Part shown: one piece after another, positions 16,967 through 25,762 of the stretch | Position numbering within the stretch: the first letter of the stretch is position 1 | How the letters are laid out: each line of letters opens with the position of its first letter | NCBI GenBank assembly: GCA_947497755.1 | Contig: CANMHT010000001.1 | Coordinates: forward strand, 186,001-250,000 | DNA length: 64,000 nt | Source: an uncultured Polaribacter sp. | Lineage (GTDB): Bacteria > Bacteroidota > Bacteroidia > Flavobacteriales > Flavobacteriaceae | Reading direction: 5' to 3' | Notes under the pieces: generated by a model | Database searches by the model: none | Told to the model about the DNA's origin: nothing | The model's input: only the letters and a program-made list of their open reading frames with translations | Position numbers and translations under genes: made by a program

Positions 16967-17833
16967 ATGCAAAATAAAATTTTTATTTCTGGAGCCACAG
17001 GGTTTCAAGGTGGGGCAATGGCTAAATTGGCTACGCAAAAAGGGTATAAAGTTATTTCTTTATCATCTTCTGATCAATCAAAAAATGAAGAGATTGAATT
17101 TGTAAATGGTGGATTTGAGGATGTGAATGCAATTAAAAAGGCATTAAAAAATGTTGATAAAGCAATTTTTACACTTCCATTAATTTTTGATGTAAAGAAA
17201 GCAATAGAGTGGACGAGTAATTTTATCAAAATTGCAGAAGAAGAGAAGGTAAATCTTGTTGTTTTTAATGCAGGATTTAATTTGCCTAAAGAGAAAACGG
17301 GATATTTGGCAATTGATTTAAAAATAGAAGTAGCCAAATTATTTGAAGCTTCTCAATTAAATGTAATTACTATTGTTCCTGATATTTACTTAGATAATTT
17401 AGTAGCTCCTTGGTCTTTGCCGCTAATTTTAGAACAAGGGATTATACCATATCCAGTAAAAAATGAGCAAGTTATTCCTTGGATAAGTCATAAGGACTTG
17501 GCAAAATATGTTATTGCAGCAATAGAGAAGCCTACACATTCTGGTAAGATTTTCTCGATAAAAACAGTTATGTTATCTGGAGAAGAAATTGCAAAAGAAA
17601 TTTCGAATAGAATAGGAAAAGAGGTGCGTTATATTGGGATTACTCCTGATGAGTTTGAGGAGCAGTTGATTCAATCTTTTGGTAAGCTAGCAGCAAAAGA
17701 AATATCTAATTTATATCGTTATGTTCAAGAGTACTCAACTGAGTTAAATAAAAAAGACTTTGAGGAATCTAAAACATTGTTGTTACAAGAGCCTCAGAGT
17801 CTAAGTGAATGGGTTAATACTATTCGTTTTTAA
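16967..17833 (+). CDS. NmrA-like NAD(P)-binding oxidoreductase
   Basis: 288-residue protein of the atypical short-chain dehydrogenase NmrA/QorB group. The dinucleotide loop is ISGATGFQGGAM (GxxGxxG at 9-15), followed by a typical strand VISLSSS and the HTHSGKIFSI region; no YxxxK catalytic pair is seen, as in NmrA sensors. I start at the ATG 16967; an earlier GTG at 16943 lies inside the -7 promoter element. It is divergent from an HxlR regulator and probably acts as a quinone reductase or redox sensor under its control. Confidence 0.87.
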   Translation: MQNKIFISGATGFQGGAMAKLATQKGYKVISLSSSDQSKNEEIEFVNGGFEDVNAIKKALKNVDKAIFTLPLIFDVKKAIEWTSNFIKIAEEEKVNLVVFNAGFNLPKEKTGYLAIDLKIEVAKLFEASQLNVITIVPDIYLDNLVAPWSLPLILEQGIIPYPVKNEQVIPWISHKDLAKYVIAAIEKPTHSGKIFSIKTVMLSGEEIAKEISNRIGKEVRYIGITPDEFEEQLIQSFGKLAAKEISNLYRYVQEYSTELNKKDFEESKTLLLQEPQSLSEWVNTIRF

Positions 17834-17834
17834 A

Positions 17835-17874
17835 TTATCGAGCTTATTCAAGTATAATTGTATAAGCTCGATAA
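17835..17874. terminator. Stem-loop between convergent genes
   Basis: Perfect 13-base arms TTATCGAGCTTAT (17835-17847) and ATAAGCTCGATAA (17862-17874) with a 14-base loop. No real T tract follows on either side, so it may be an mRNA-stabilising or weak bidirectional terminator. Confidence 0.6.
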
Positions 17875-17889
17875 AATTAAGTCAATGAT

Positions 17890-19119
17890 TTATTTTACGG
17901 TTTGCTCAAAAGCAAAGGATTTCTTTTTGTTGGTGATCACAATCGTATATTTCCCTTTTTGTAAATTAAGATGACTGATATCTGTTACTTTTTTAACTTC
18001 TGTAATATCTATAGGAACAGCTTTATTGATATCTTCTCCTTTTTTGTAAGCCAAAACTAAAACAGGAAAATCAATAGCTACGTCAGATAATGTAATAGGA
18101 ACATTTTGATAGTTGTTGTTAAAACTCCAATGCGCTTTGTTATTTATATATTGAGTTGGAGGATGAAACACAGCAATGTCTGTATAAGCTTTTCCTCGTT
18201 GATATTTATAAGGAGTGTTGTATTCATCTAATAATACGGTAGGAGTAGTGATATTTAATGCTTTTAATAAAGGATGATTCCATTTTGTATTACCTTTTTC
18301 ACTGTAAAATACTTGGTTTACTGTTAATGGGTTTTCTCCAGTATATTCTGTTAACCTGGCTGCCATGGCTTTTTCCCAAGATCGATGTTTGCCTTCTAAA
18401 GCATGATCAAAACCACAGTGAATTAAAAACTTTTCATTGGGTTTTGATTGCATCACTTTCTGAATGTTTTTAGCTTGAGCTATTTCTCTAGGCTTTCCAT
18501 TTCCACCTTGTGTATTTTCATATGCAAATAGATAAAAGCCAATTTCTAAGGCATCACGAACCAAATTTCCAAATTGTGGATCTTTAATATAATATCCTGT
18601 ATTTTGAAGAGGATATTTTCTAGTGTTTAACTCAGCATCAAGGTATTCTCCATTTCCTAAAGCTTCTAAACCTAAATTTTTATATCCATTATTGTATAAT
18701 TCTTGAAGCAATGATTTTGTAAATACACGATGTAAAGAGCTATGATGCGCCTCGTTAATAATTAATACTCTGCTCTTTTTTGCTTGGTTAACGATGTAAT
18801 CTTTGGCAGTTACTTTTTTGTATTTTTTATTGATAGAATCTATCTCTTCTTGCGTATAGTTAGTTGCTCTTCCTCTCATTGCTAAATCCCACTGAATCAA
18901 TGCATTTTTATAATCGCCTTTTGTGGTGTAATCTGCTGCTGCAATTTGATGTTTCCAAGGTACTGTATCTTTACGAACCTTGTCTTCTATTTCTGAAGAG
19001 AATTTGTAAGTGGTTTTATAATCTATTTCTTTAATTGTTCTCTGATTGTTTGTACAACTAATTCCAATTGTTAAAACAAGTTGAATTACTAGTAGTTTGT
19101 GTAAGTATTTCGAATTCAT
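17890..19119 (-). CDS. Lipoprotein, possibly ChaN/EreA-like
   Basis: 409 residues from the ATG at 19119 (the frame opens at a TTG at 19143). Leader MNSKYLHKLLVIQLVLTIGI with Cys in GISC makes it a predicted lipoprotein. After about 80 residues of helical linker comes VLIINEAHHSSLHRVFTKSL, then GLEALGNGEYLD, LIHCGFDHALEG and VFHPPTQYI. The spacing of Glu/His near a strand followed by a second His resembles the ChaN/erythromycin-esterase/Tiki superfamily, but this is a weak similarity noticed by eye. The gene stands alone; a 36-bp palindrome lies just upstream. Confidence 0.7.
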   Translation of the reverse strand: MNSKYLHKLLVIQLVLTIGISCTNNQRTIKEIDYKTTYKFSSEIEDKVRKDTVPWKHQIAAADYTTKGDYKNALIQWDLAMRGRATNYTQEEIDSINKKYKKVTAKDYIVNQAKKSRVLIINEAHHSSLHRVFTKSLLQELYNNGYKNLGLEALGNGEYLDAELNTRKYPLQNTGYYIKDPQFGNLVRDALEIGFYLFAYENTQGGNGKPREIAQAKNIQKVMQSKPNEKFLIHCGFDHALEGKHRSWEKAMAARLTEYTGENPLTVNQVFYSEKGNTKWNHPLLKALNITTPTVLLDEYNTPYKYQRGKAYTDIAVFHPPTQYINNKAHWSFNNNYQNVPITLSDVAIDFPVLVLAYKKGEDINKAVPIDITEVKKVTDISHLNLQKGKYTIVITNKKKSFAFEQTVK

Positions 19120-19146
19120 AATAGATTTGTTTTTCGAACTCAAAAA

Positions 19147-19182
19147 TAACTAAAAAATTAGTTTAAACTAATTTTTTAGTTA
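19147..19182. repeat. 36-bp perfect palindrome with four AACTAA/TTAGTT half-sites
   Basis: The 18 bases 19147-19164 are the exact reverse complement of 19165-19182. Each half is itself an inverted repeat, giving alternating half-sites AACTAA (19148), TTAGTT (19158), AACTAA (19166) and TTAGTT (19176), spaced 10, 8 and 10 bases. It lies 28 bases upstream of the lipoprotein start at 19119. Best reading: an operator for two repressor dimers; a cruciform-forming site is the alternative. Confidence 0.75.
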
Positions 19183-19327
19183 AAAGGTTAGAGATACTTT
19201 TACTCAATAAAGTTGTATTGTCTTTTTTAGGTGACAGAAATGAAAACCAATAGGTGTTTTTCCTGTTTTTAAGAATTACGTATTTGTACTCTAGTAAAAT
19301 TAAAGTTTGGGCTTGAGATTTGTGTTG

Positions 19328-19349
19328 CAATCAATACCGGTTTTGATTG
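19328..19349. promoter_or_regulatory. 22-bp near-palindrome upstream of the pyruvoyl decarboxylase gene
   Basis: CAATCAA (19328-19334) and TTGATTG (19343-19349) flank T-ACCGGT-T; only the T/T pair breaks symmetry. It lies 50-65 bases before the start of the PSD-like gene, a place expected for an operator. No convincing TAnnTTTG element was found next to it. Confidence 0.5.
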
Positions 19350-19398
19350 TAAAGGCGGAATCTGAAAAGCCTATTTTAAATAGAGTAGGAACAATTAT

Positions 19399-20709
19399 AT
19401 GCTTAAACTAAAAATGGAATTACAAACAGCAATTGCACCACACAAAGTAGTTGTAGAACAACTGAAGAGTATTTTAGACGCAAATCCAGAAATGGCAGAG
19501 AGTTTAGAGTTTTCATTAAAAAAAGCGGTAAACCTTTCTAAAAATGGTGATGCCACAAACAACATTTCCCCTTTAAATGCAGATTTGTATAAGGCAATTG
19601 ATAAGGAATTCAACGGAAAAGGATGGCCAGAAACGGTATCTGATTATTATGATTATTTGGACATTTATGTAGAAATGATTCCGAATGAAAGCAGAGATCC
19701 AGATTATCCAAATGCTTGGAAAAGCGACGGAACAAAAAATGGATATAATCAAAAAGTGTATGATCTTCTTTGTCAATCTTATTGGTTAATTGATCAAGAA
19801 ATTGTAGAAGGTAAGACCATGCAAAGTTATCCTGAGTTTGCAGATTGGTTGGTGAGTTTTGCAATTGCTTGGGGAACTTTTTTAGATACTGAAGCATCTT
19901 TAACTCCAGAAAGTTTACAGTCTTTTAAAGAAGATGTAAATGAAGATGGAGAAAGTGTTTATAATTTTCCATTGTATGCTGATGGAGAAAGTAGCTGGAA
20001 AACATTTAATAACTTTTTTTACAGGCAATTTAACCAAGCAAATCCTAATACAGGAATTTCGCCTTTACGTCCAATTGCAGACCCAGAAAATAATATAACC
20101 ATCGTTTCTCCGGCAGATTGTACGTTTAAAGCATTTTATCCTATTGATGAAAATGGAAATGTAGAAGAAGTAACGCTTAAAGGAACACATACTATTGGTA
20201 CTGTAGATGAGTTATTGGAGTTTAGTAAATATGGAGAGAATTTCTATGGAGGAACATTTATACATTATTTCTTAAGTCCGTTTGATTACCACCGTTTTCA
20301 TACACCTGTAAGTGGGAAAGTTTTAGAAATATTTCCTGTACAAGGAAAAGTTTATTTAAATGTAGAAATGAAAGAAGATGGTCAGTTTGATGCTCCAGAC
20401 GGAGGAGAAAATGGCTATGAGTTTAATCAAGCAAGAGGTTTGGTAATTATGGATGCTGGTCCAGAAGTAGGAAAAGTAGCAATTTTACCGATAGGAATGT
20501 GCCAGGTTTCTGGAGTAAATATGTATACAGATTTACAAGGAAAAGATGTGGTGAAAGGACAAGAATTTGGGAAATTTAGATTTGGAGGTTCAGACATTAT
20601 TATGTTGTTTGAAAAACCACCAAAAGACTTATATATGTTCCAAAAAGATCCGTCGTTAAATCCAATACATTTTCAGTATGGACAAACGGCTGTATATTGG
20701 AATAAATAG
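19399..20709 (+). CDS. PSD/PsiD-like pyruvoyl-dependent decarboxylase
   Basis: 436 residues (431 if the second ATG at 19414 is used). The N-terminal 190 residues resemble the PSDC domain that precedes the decarboxylase in soluble members; residues about 225-405 are the phosphatidylserine decarboxylase domain with SPADCTF, HYFLSPFDYHRFHTPVSG (the YHRxHxP motif), VGKVAILPIG and the self-cleavage site FGGSD. Ser398 would become the pyruvoyl group; GGS replaces LGST of E. coli Psd, as in Psd2-type enzymes. No membrane segment is seen. The fungal tryptophan decarboxylase PsiD has the same architecture, so an amino acid or other small molecule is as likely a substrate as a lipid. Confidence 0.85.
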   Translation: MLKLKMELQTAIAPHKVVVEQLKSILDANPEMAESLEFSLKKAVNLSKNGDATNNISPLNADLYKAIDKEFNGKGWPETVSDYYDYLDIYVEMIPNESRDPDYPNAWKSDGTKNGYNQKVYDLLCQSYWLIDQEIVEGKTMQSYPEFADWLVSFAIAWGTFLDTEASLTPESLQSFKEDVNEDGESVYNFPLYADGESSWKTFNNFFYRQFNQANPNTGISPLRPIADPENNITIVSPADCTFKAFYPIDENGNVEEVTLKGTHTIGTVDELLEFSKYGENFYGGTFIHYFLSPFDYHRFHTPVSGKVLEIFPVQGKVYLNVEMKEDGQFDAPDGGENGYEFNQARGLVIMDAGPEVGKVAILPIGMCQVSGVNMYTDLQGKDVVKGQEFGKFRFGGSDIIMLFEKPPKDLYMFQKDPSLNPIHFQYGQTAVYWNK

Positions 20710-20730
20710 CAGATAATTGTTGATTAATAG

Positions 20731-20766
20731 AAAGCAGTCTTAGTGAATTAAGGCTGCTTTTTTGTT
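20731..20766 (+). terminator. Rho-independent terminator after the decarboxylase gene
   Basis: AAAGCAGTCTTA (20731-20742), six-base loop, TAAGGCTGCTTT (20749-20760) with one T-G wobble pair, then TTTGTTTTT. The A run on the other side could serve the convergent gene. Confidence 0.8.
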
Positions 20767-20770
20767 TTTC

Positions 20771-21262
20771 TCAGTCATATCTGTTTTTCCAACCAATAAT
20801 AACTAAGCCAAAAAATACTATAATTAATCCAATCCACCAGTTTAGAAAATAAAATGTAAGTGGACTGCATATCATTAATACTATGTAGCCTAAATAATCA
20901 GACCTTTTTGATTCCTGGATGCGATTTGTATTAGTTAATTCCTCAATTATTGAAATTGCTTGTTTAATTTCATTTAAATTTTCTCCAAGAAGACAATGCG
21001 TATAAGTTTCACAAGCTGATGGCCCAGCCCATTCAGGGTCAGAATATGATGAAACTCCAGTTGATAAAGCCTCTTTCCTTTTAGAAGCCTCTTCGTTCAT
21101 CAGTTTTATCAGTTCTTTTTTTCTGAGTTCAGACTCAAATTTATCGAGTATATCTATCTTAAATTGGAATTGCTTAATATAGTTTGAAAGTTTATTTTTT
21201 GATTTCTCACTTCCAGAAGTTGCTTTGCGAATTTTAACTAATTCGGTAATATTTGAACTCAT
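20771..21262 (-). CDS. Uncharacterised protein with a C-terminal membrane hairpin
   Basis: 163 residues, no recognised family. Residues 1-60 are basic and helical, a middle loop has DPEWAGPSACETYTHCLLG with two Cys, and residues about 120-158 form two close membrane segments (YIVLMICSPLTFYFLNW and IGLIIVFFGLVIIGW). No signal peptide. It lies alone between the decarboxylase terminator and a sodium symporter on the same strand, 62 bases away. It is an open frame with good codon use, so I accept it as a gene; its function is unknown. Confidence 0.6.
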   Translation of the reverse strand: MSSNITELVKIRKATSGSEKSKNKLSNYIKQFQFKIDILDKFESELRKKELIKLMNEEASKRKEALSTGVSSYSDPEWAGPSACETYTHCLLGENLNEIKQAISIIEELTNTNRIQESKRSDYLGYIVLMICSPLTFYFLNWWIGLIIVFFGLVIIGWKNRYD

Positions 21263-21324
21263 CTTTGTTTTTTTGGTTAGGTTTATTCAAGTTAATTTTT
21301 AAAAAATTATGAAGGTAATTCAAA

Positions 21325-22758
21325 CTATTTCTTTTTAAATAGCAACAAGCCCAAAAAGGTTAGTGCTCCATTTAAAACCAATACAAAGAATCCGAAATCA
21401 AAACCTAACTTGGCTTTGCTATAATAGCTAATCAGAAAGGTTAAAATGGGAGCTATTATACAAACAAATGGTACCGATTTGTCTTTTACTTTTAGTTTGG
21501 TAAATAAGCCAAAAGCATACAATCCTAATAAAGGACCATAAGTATATCCAGCAAACGTAAATATCTTGGCAATTACACTTGCATCAGCAATAAAATATTT
21601 GAAAATTAAAATAGTTGCTACTAGAATAAAAGAAAACAAGACATGGATTTTCTTTCTAATTTTTTCTTGTTCCTTTTTTTCTTTTTTCTTGTCAATTTCT
21701 AAGATATCAATGCTAAAAGAAGTTGTTAAAGAGGTTAATGCAGAGTCGGCACTAGAATAAGCAGCGGCAATCAATCCTAATAAAAAGAACATGGCGGTTG
21801 CTAATCCTAATGAGCTTTTGGTAGCTATAATTGGGAAAAGCTCGTCTTTATGAGCGTCGATTCCATTACGTTGTGCATAATCTGTTAGTAGTACACCCAA
21901 TGCTAAAAAGAAGAAATTCACAATTACCAATACTATGGTAAACCAAAACATGTTCTTTTGAGCATCTTTTAAATTCCTACAAGTAAGGTTTTTTTGCATC
22001 ATATCTTGATCCAATCCAGTCATTACAATAGCAATAAAAGCACCAGATAAAAATTGTTTCCAAAAATAATTTCCAGATTTTACATCATCAAAAAAGAAGG
22101 TTTTAGACAATTCGCTATCGGCAACATAAGTAAAAAGATTGCTAATTTGTAATTCGTCTGATATGCTGTAAATACAAACTCCAACAGCAATTAACATAAA
22201 TAAGGTTTGTAATGTGTCTGTCCAAACAATAGTTTTAATTCCGCCTTTAAAAGTATACAACCAAATCAATAAAATTGTAATAGATACAGTTACCCAAAAC
22301 GGAATTCCATATGCATCAAACAAAAGCAATTGTAATACATTAGCAACTAAAAATAATCTAAAGGCAGCTCCAATAGTTCTAGAAATTAAAAAGAAACTAG
22401 CACCTGTTTTATAAGAATATTTTCCAAACCGATCTTCTAAATAGGTATAAATAGAAGTAAGGTTAAGTTTGTAATAGAGTGGTAGAAGTACCAAGCCAAT
22501 TACGGCATATCCTATTACATATCCCAACACCATTTGCATATAACTCATGCTTTTGGCTTCTACCCAACCAGGAACAGAAATAAATGTAACTCCAGAAAGC
22601 GAAGCACCAATCATTCCGAAGGCTACTAAATACCAAGGAGATGAATTATTTGCTTTGAAAAAAGTTTCATTGTTAGCAGATTTTCCTGTGATGTAAGAGA
22701 TGAAAATTAAAACACTAAAATAAGCAATGATTAATAGTAGAATATGTATTGGTTGCAT
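21325..22758 (-). CDS. Sodium:solute symporter family transporter
   Basis: 477-residue SSS-family secondary transporter with about 13 membrane segments. Early family marks include [18 protein letters not shown]-like residues (here [15 protein letters not shown] at about 51-65), [20 protein letters not shown], the conserved central [11 protein letters not shown] and [20 protein letters not shown], which carries the Na2-site serines and alanines. The solute is unknown. It diverges from recR, with 103 bases between the starts. Confidence 0.92.
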   Translation of the reverse strand: MQPIHILLLIIAYFSVLIFISYITGKSANNETFFKANNSSPWYLVAFGMIGASLSGVTFISVPGWVEAKSMSYMQMVLGYVIGYAVIGLVLLPLYYKLNLTSIYTYLEDRFGKYSYKTGASFFLISRTIGAAFRLFLVANVLQLLLFDAYGIPFWVTVSITILLIWLYTFKGGIKTIVWTDTLQTLFMLIAVGVCIYSISDELQISNLFTYVADSELSKTFFFDDVKSGNYFWKQFLSGAFIAIVMTGLDQDMMQKNLTCRNLKDAQKNMFWFTIVLVIVNFFFLALGVLLTDYAQRNGIDAHKDELFPIIATKSSLGLATAMFFLLGLIAAAYSSADSALTSLTTSFSIDILEIDKKKEKKEQEKIRKKIHVLFSFILVATILIFKYFIADASVIAKIFTFAGYTYGPLLGLYAFGLFTKLKVKDKSVPFVCIIAPILTFLISYYSKAKLGFDFGFFVLVLNGALTFLGLLLFKKK

Positions 22759-22861
22759 GAATGAATTGCTGATTATAAATTGTAAATTACGAATATAATC
22801 TTTTTAAAATTTTAAATAAAAAATTAATAATTCGTAATTCATTATTAGTAATTTTACAGCC

Positions 22862-23479
22862 ATGGATTTTTCATCGAAGTTATTAGAAAATGCAGTCAAT
22901 GAAGTATCGCGTTTACCAGGAATTGGAAAGCGTACTGCTTTACGTTTGGTATTGCATCTATTAAAGCAACCTGCAGAACATACAGGGTATTTAGCCGAAG
23001 CTATTACGTATTTTAGAAACGATATTAAGTCATGTGAAAAATGCCATAATATTTCTGATACTGTTTTGTGTGAGATTTGTAATAATCCTAATAGAAATTC
23101 AGAAATTGTTTGTGTAGTTGAAGACATTAGAGATGTGATGGCAATTGAAAGTACAGCACAGTTTAAAGGTTTGTATCATGTTTTAGGTGGGAAAATTTCT
23201 CCAATTGAAGGAATTGGGCCACACAATCTACAAATAGAATCATTGGTAGAAAAAGTAGCAAAAGGAGAAATAAAGGAGTTAATTTTTGCTTTGAGTTCTA
23301 CTATGGAAGGAGATACTACCAACTTTTATATTTACAAGCAAATAGAAAAATACAACATTACAACTAGCACTATTGCTAGAGGTATTTCTGTAGGTGATGA
23401 ATTGGAATATGCAGATGAAATTACCTTAGGTAGATCTATTGTAAATCGTATTCCTTTTGAGCAATCTATAAAGAGTTAA
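22862..23479 (+). CDS. recR: Recombination mediator RecR
   Basis: 205-residue protein of the RecFOR pathway, which helps load RecA on gapped DNA. Seen in order: helix-hairpin-helix [16 protein letters not shown], the C4 zinc finger [16 protein letters not shown], the Toprim domain [14 protein letters not shown] through [18 protein letters not shown], and the Walker B-like C-terminal [22 protein letters not shown]. The ATG at 22862 is standard. It diverges from the symporter gene and converges on hemJ. Confidence 0.97.
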   Translation: MDFSSKLLENAVNEVSRLPGIGKRTALRLVLHLLKQPAEHTGYLAEAITYFRNDIKSCEKCHNISDTVLCEICNNPNRNSEIVCVVEDIRDVMAIESTAQFKGLYHVLGGKISPIEGIGPHNLQIESLVEKVAKGEIKELIFALSSTMEGDTTNFYIYKQIEKYNITTSTIARGISVGDELEYADEITLGRSIVNRIPFEQSIKS

Positions 23480-23580
23480 CTTTTTAATGTAAAAATGGAT
23501 TCATTAGAAATTGTAACAATTATTAAAGAGCACTAATTCATTGTTACATTGCTAAACTGTTATATTAATTCATTTCCAAA

Positions 23581-24150
23581 TTACTCCATTAACTCATTAT
23601 CTTCTTTGTCCCAACTTTTTTTAGCACGTATTTTTTTATAGAGTTTGATTCCTATCATTAGTAAAACTCCAAAAAGAATAATTCCAATTACACCCCAAAT
23701 CCAGTTGATGGTATGTTTTAGAGTAACTAAAAACACAATGGCAAATAGAATAATGGTGGCTACTTCGTTCCAGATTCGCAACTTAAAAGCAGAATACTTT
23801 ACAATATCATTTTGCAATTGAGAGAATATTTTTTGGCAAGAACCATGATAAAAATACAAGGCTAAAACAAAAGATAGTTTTACCAACATCCAAGGTTCTT
23901 CAAGGTAATATGGATTCTCATATAACATCCAAAAGGCAAAAAAACTAGCTAATATTGCAGAAGGCCAAGTAATAATGTACCACAGTCTTTTTGCCATGAG
24001 TTTGTATTGTGTTTGTAGTATTTCTTTAGCAGGTTGTTCTTTGTCTTCTGCTTCTACATGATAAATAAATAATCGAATAATGTAGAATAATCCCGCAAAC
24101 CAAGTCACTACAAAAATGATGTGTAAAGCTTTAACGTATAAAATGTTCAT
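23581..24150 (-). CDS. hemJ: Protoporphyrinogen IX oxidase, HemJ type
   Basis: 189-residue membrane protein of the UPF0093/HemJ family (often labelled CopD-like), which converts protoporphyrinogen IX to protoporphyrin IX. Four to five membrane segments; the conserved N-terminal pattern KALHIIFVVTWFAGLFYIIRLFIYH has the family histidines and the GLFYxxRLF arginine; MAKRLWYIITWPSAI and MLVKLSFVLALYFYHG are also family segments. Its place 16 bases from hemH, and the absence of hemG or hemY in the cluster, strengthen the HemJ assignment over a plain CopD protein. Confidence 0.9.
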   Translation of the reverse strand: MNILYVKALHIIFVVTWFAGLFYIIRLFIYHVEAEDKEQPAKEILQTQYKLMAKRLWYIITWPSAILASFFAFWMLYENPYYLEEPWMLVKLSFVLALYFYHGSCQKIFSQLQNDIVKYSAFKLRIWNEVATIILFAIVFLVTLKHTINWIWGVIGIILFGVLLMIGIKLYKKIRAKKSWDKEDNELME

Positions 24151-24166
24151 GCTTCTAAGTTAGAAA

Positions 24167-25189
24167 TTAATTTTTACTAGCCCATTCATCAATCCAAGTA
24201 TTCATTACTTGTACCCAATCATCGTTATCATTCATACACGGAATGTGTTTGTAATCTGTTCCGCCACCTTCTAAAAATTGCTCTTTTCCTTCCATGGCAA
24301 TCTCTTCTAAAGTTTCTAAACAATCAGCAACAAAAGCAGGAGTAACCACCGCCATTTTTCGTTTTCCTTCTTCTTTTGGAAGTCGTTCAAACTCTAAGTC
24401 TGTATATGGTTTTAACCAAGGGTCTTTTAATAAACGAGATTGAAAAGAATTGCTATAAGTACCTTCTTTTAAGCCTAATTCTTTTACAATTTCTTTAGTA
24501 GTTTCAAAGCATTGATGACGATAACAAGTATCATGCGCTTTTGAAGCTTTTTCACAACAAGAACCATCAATTTTACAATGACTCTTCGTAGGGTCTGTTT
24601 TTAAAATATGACGTTCTGGAATTCCGTGATACGAAAATAAAATATGATCATAATCAAAACCTTCTAAATTCTTTTTGATGTTATCAGACATGGCTTTGAT
24701 ATATCTTGGCTCGTTAAAGAAATGTGGAATTTCTGTTGTTCTTACATTCGGAAAGAATGAAGAACGAACTTCTTCTGCTTTAACCAAAACAGTTTCTGTA
24801 GAAGACATGGCATAATGAGGATATAAAGGAACAATCAATATGTCATCAACACCTTGATTTACTAGTTCTTGCATTCCTTTTTTTATAGTCATTGTTCCAT
24901 AACGCATTGCTAATGCAACAGGTATCTCAGTATTATTTTTTACTTTTTCTGTAAAGCGTTCAGAAATAACAACCAATGGAGAACCTTCTTTCCACCATAT
25001 TTTTTTGTAGGCTTCGGCAGATTGTTTTGGGCGCGTTCTTAAAATAATCCCTTTAATTAATAACCAGCGTTTCCAATAAGGAATGTCAATGACACGTTCG
25101 TCCATTAAAAATTCATCTAAATAGGTGCGTACATCTTTTACATCTGTGCTTTCTGGTGATCCTAAATTGATAAGTAAAACTCCTTTCAT
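24167..25189 (-). CDS. hemH: Ferrochelatase
   Basis: Inserts ferrous iron into protoporphyrin IX, the last step of protohaem synthesis. 340 residues. Seen: LLINLGSPESTDVKDVRTYLDEFLMD at the N-terminus, the metal/porphyrin histidine in FSYHGIPERH, and SFQSRLLKDPWLKPYTD, the conserved C-terminal signature, then VVTPAFVADCLETLEEI. It forms a minus-strand pair with hemJ downstream. The porphyrin-first enzyme set here (HemF, HemJ, HemH) indicates the protoporphyrin-dependent route, not the coproporphyrin route. Confidence 0.97.
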   Translation of the reverse strand: MKGVLLINLGSPESTDVKDVRTYLDEFLMDERVIDIPYWKRWLLIKGIILRTRPKQSAEAYKKIWWKEGSPLVVISERFTEKVKNNTEIPVALAMRYGTMTIKKGMQELVNQGVDDILIVPLYPHYAMSSTETVLVKAEEVRSSFFPNVRTTEIPHFFNEPRYIKAMSDNIKKNLEGFDYDHILFSYHGIPERHILKTDPTKSHCKIDGSCCEKASKAHDTCYRHQCFETTKEIVKELGLKEGTYSNSFQSRLLKDPWLKPYTDLEFERLPKEEGKRKMAVVTPAFVADCLETLEEIAMEGKEQFLEGGGTDYKHIPCMNDNDDWVQVMNTWIDEWASKN

Positions 25190-25240
25190 ATTATATATTG
25201 AATTCTTTTCAGTGTTTTTAGTAGTTATAAGTAGTAATAA

Positions 25241-25762
25241 CTAACTTGTTTCTATGAGTACTTTTTTTAGTTGATTGGTTGCTTCATATAAAGTAATGGC
25301 TAAACTATGCACTACATTCATAGAAGAATTTCTACCATACATTGGTATGGCAACTGTTTTGTCAACTAGATTGATATTTTCTATTCCGTTTCTTTCGCTT
25401 CCTAATAGTAATACTATTTTTTCTGTTGTACTAAAATTAAATTGCTGCAAGTCAATGCTTTTGTCTGTAATTTCAATACCAATAATAGTATTACCATCTG
25501 CTTTTAATTCTTGAATTAACAAATCAAAATCAGCATAGGTTTCATGTTCAATTTGATTGAGTGTGTTTCTAGCAGTTTTCTTTACAATACGATTTTCAAT
25601 ACTAGGAGAAGTCTCATGTAAAAATATTTTTGAAACCCCAAAACTTTCAGAAATGCGAAAACACATTCCGATATTTTCTGGAGTTCTTATCGCATCACAA
25701 ACAATAGTTATTGGAAACTTTTGCTGTGTATTGTCTATTTCTGTATGGTGTAGTTGCTTCAT
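25241..25762 (-). CDS. TrmH/SpoU-family RNA 2'-O-methyltransferase
   Basis: 173 residues of the SPOUT knot fold. All three family motifs are seen: PENIGMCFRISESFG (motif 1, NxGxxxR), VLLLGSERNGIEN (motif 2) and IPMYGRNSSMNVVHSLAITLYE (motif 3), which bind S-adenosylmethionine in the knot. It lacks the N-terminal extension of RlmB, so it is closest to short TrmH/TrmL-like enzymes; the target nucleotide is unknown. Its start abuts the stop of the AraC gene upstream, so the two are co-transcribed. Confidence 0.92.
   Translation of the reverse strand: MKQLHHTEIDNTQQKFPITIVCDAIRTPENIGMCFRISESFGVSKIFLHETSPSIENRIVKKTARNTLNQIEHETYADFDLLIQELKADGNTIIGIEITDKSIDLQQFNFSTTEKIVLLLGSERNGIENINLVDKTVAIPMYGRNSSMNVVHSLAITLYEATNQLKKVLIETS

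Noticed and set aside
16516-17833. Mobile resistance module
   Set aside because: The HxlR/NmrA pair has the same base composition as its neighbours and no flanking repeats.
23512-23548. TGTAACAAT/ATTGTTACA inverted repeat between recR and hemJ
   Set aside because: It has a 19-base loop, weak AT-rich stem and no T tract; not enough to call a terminator, though it lies between convergent genes.
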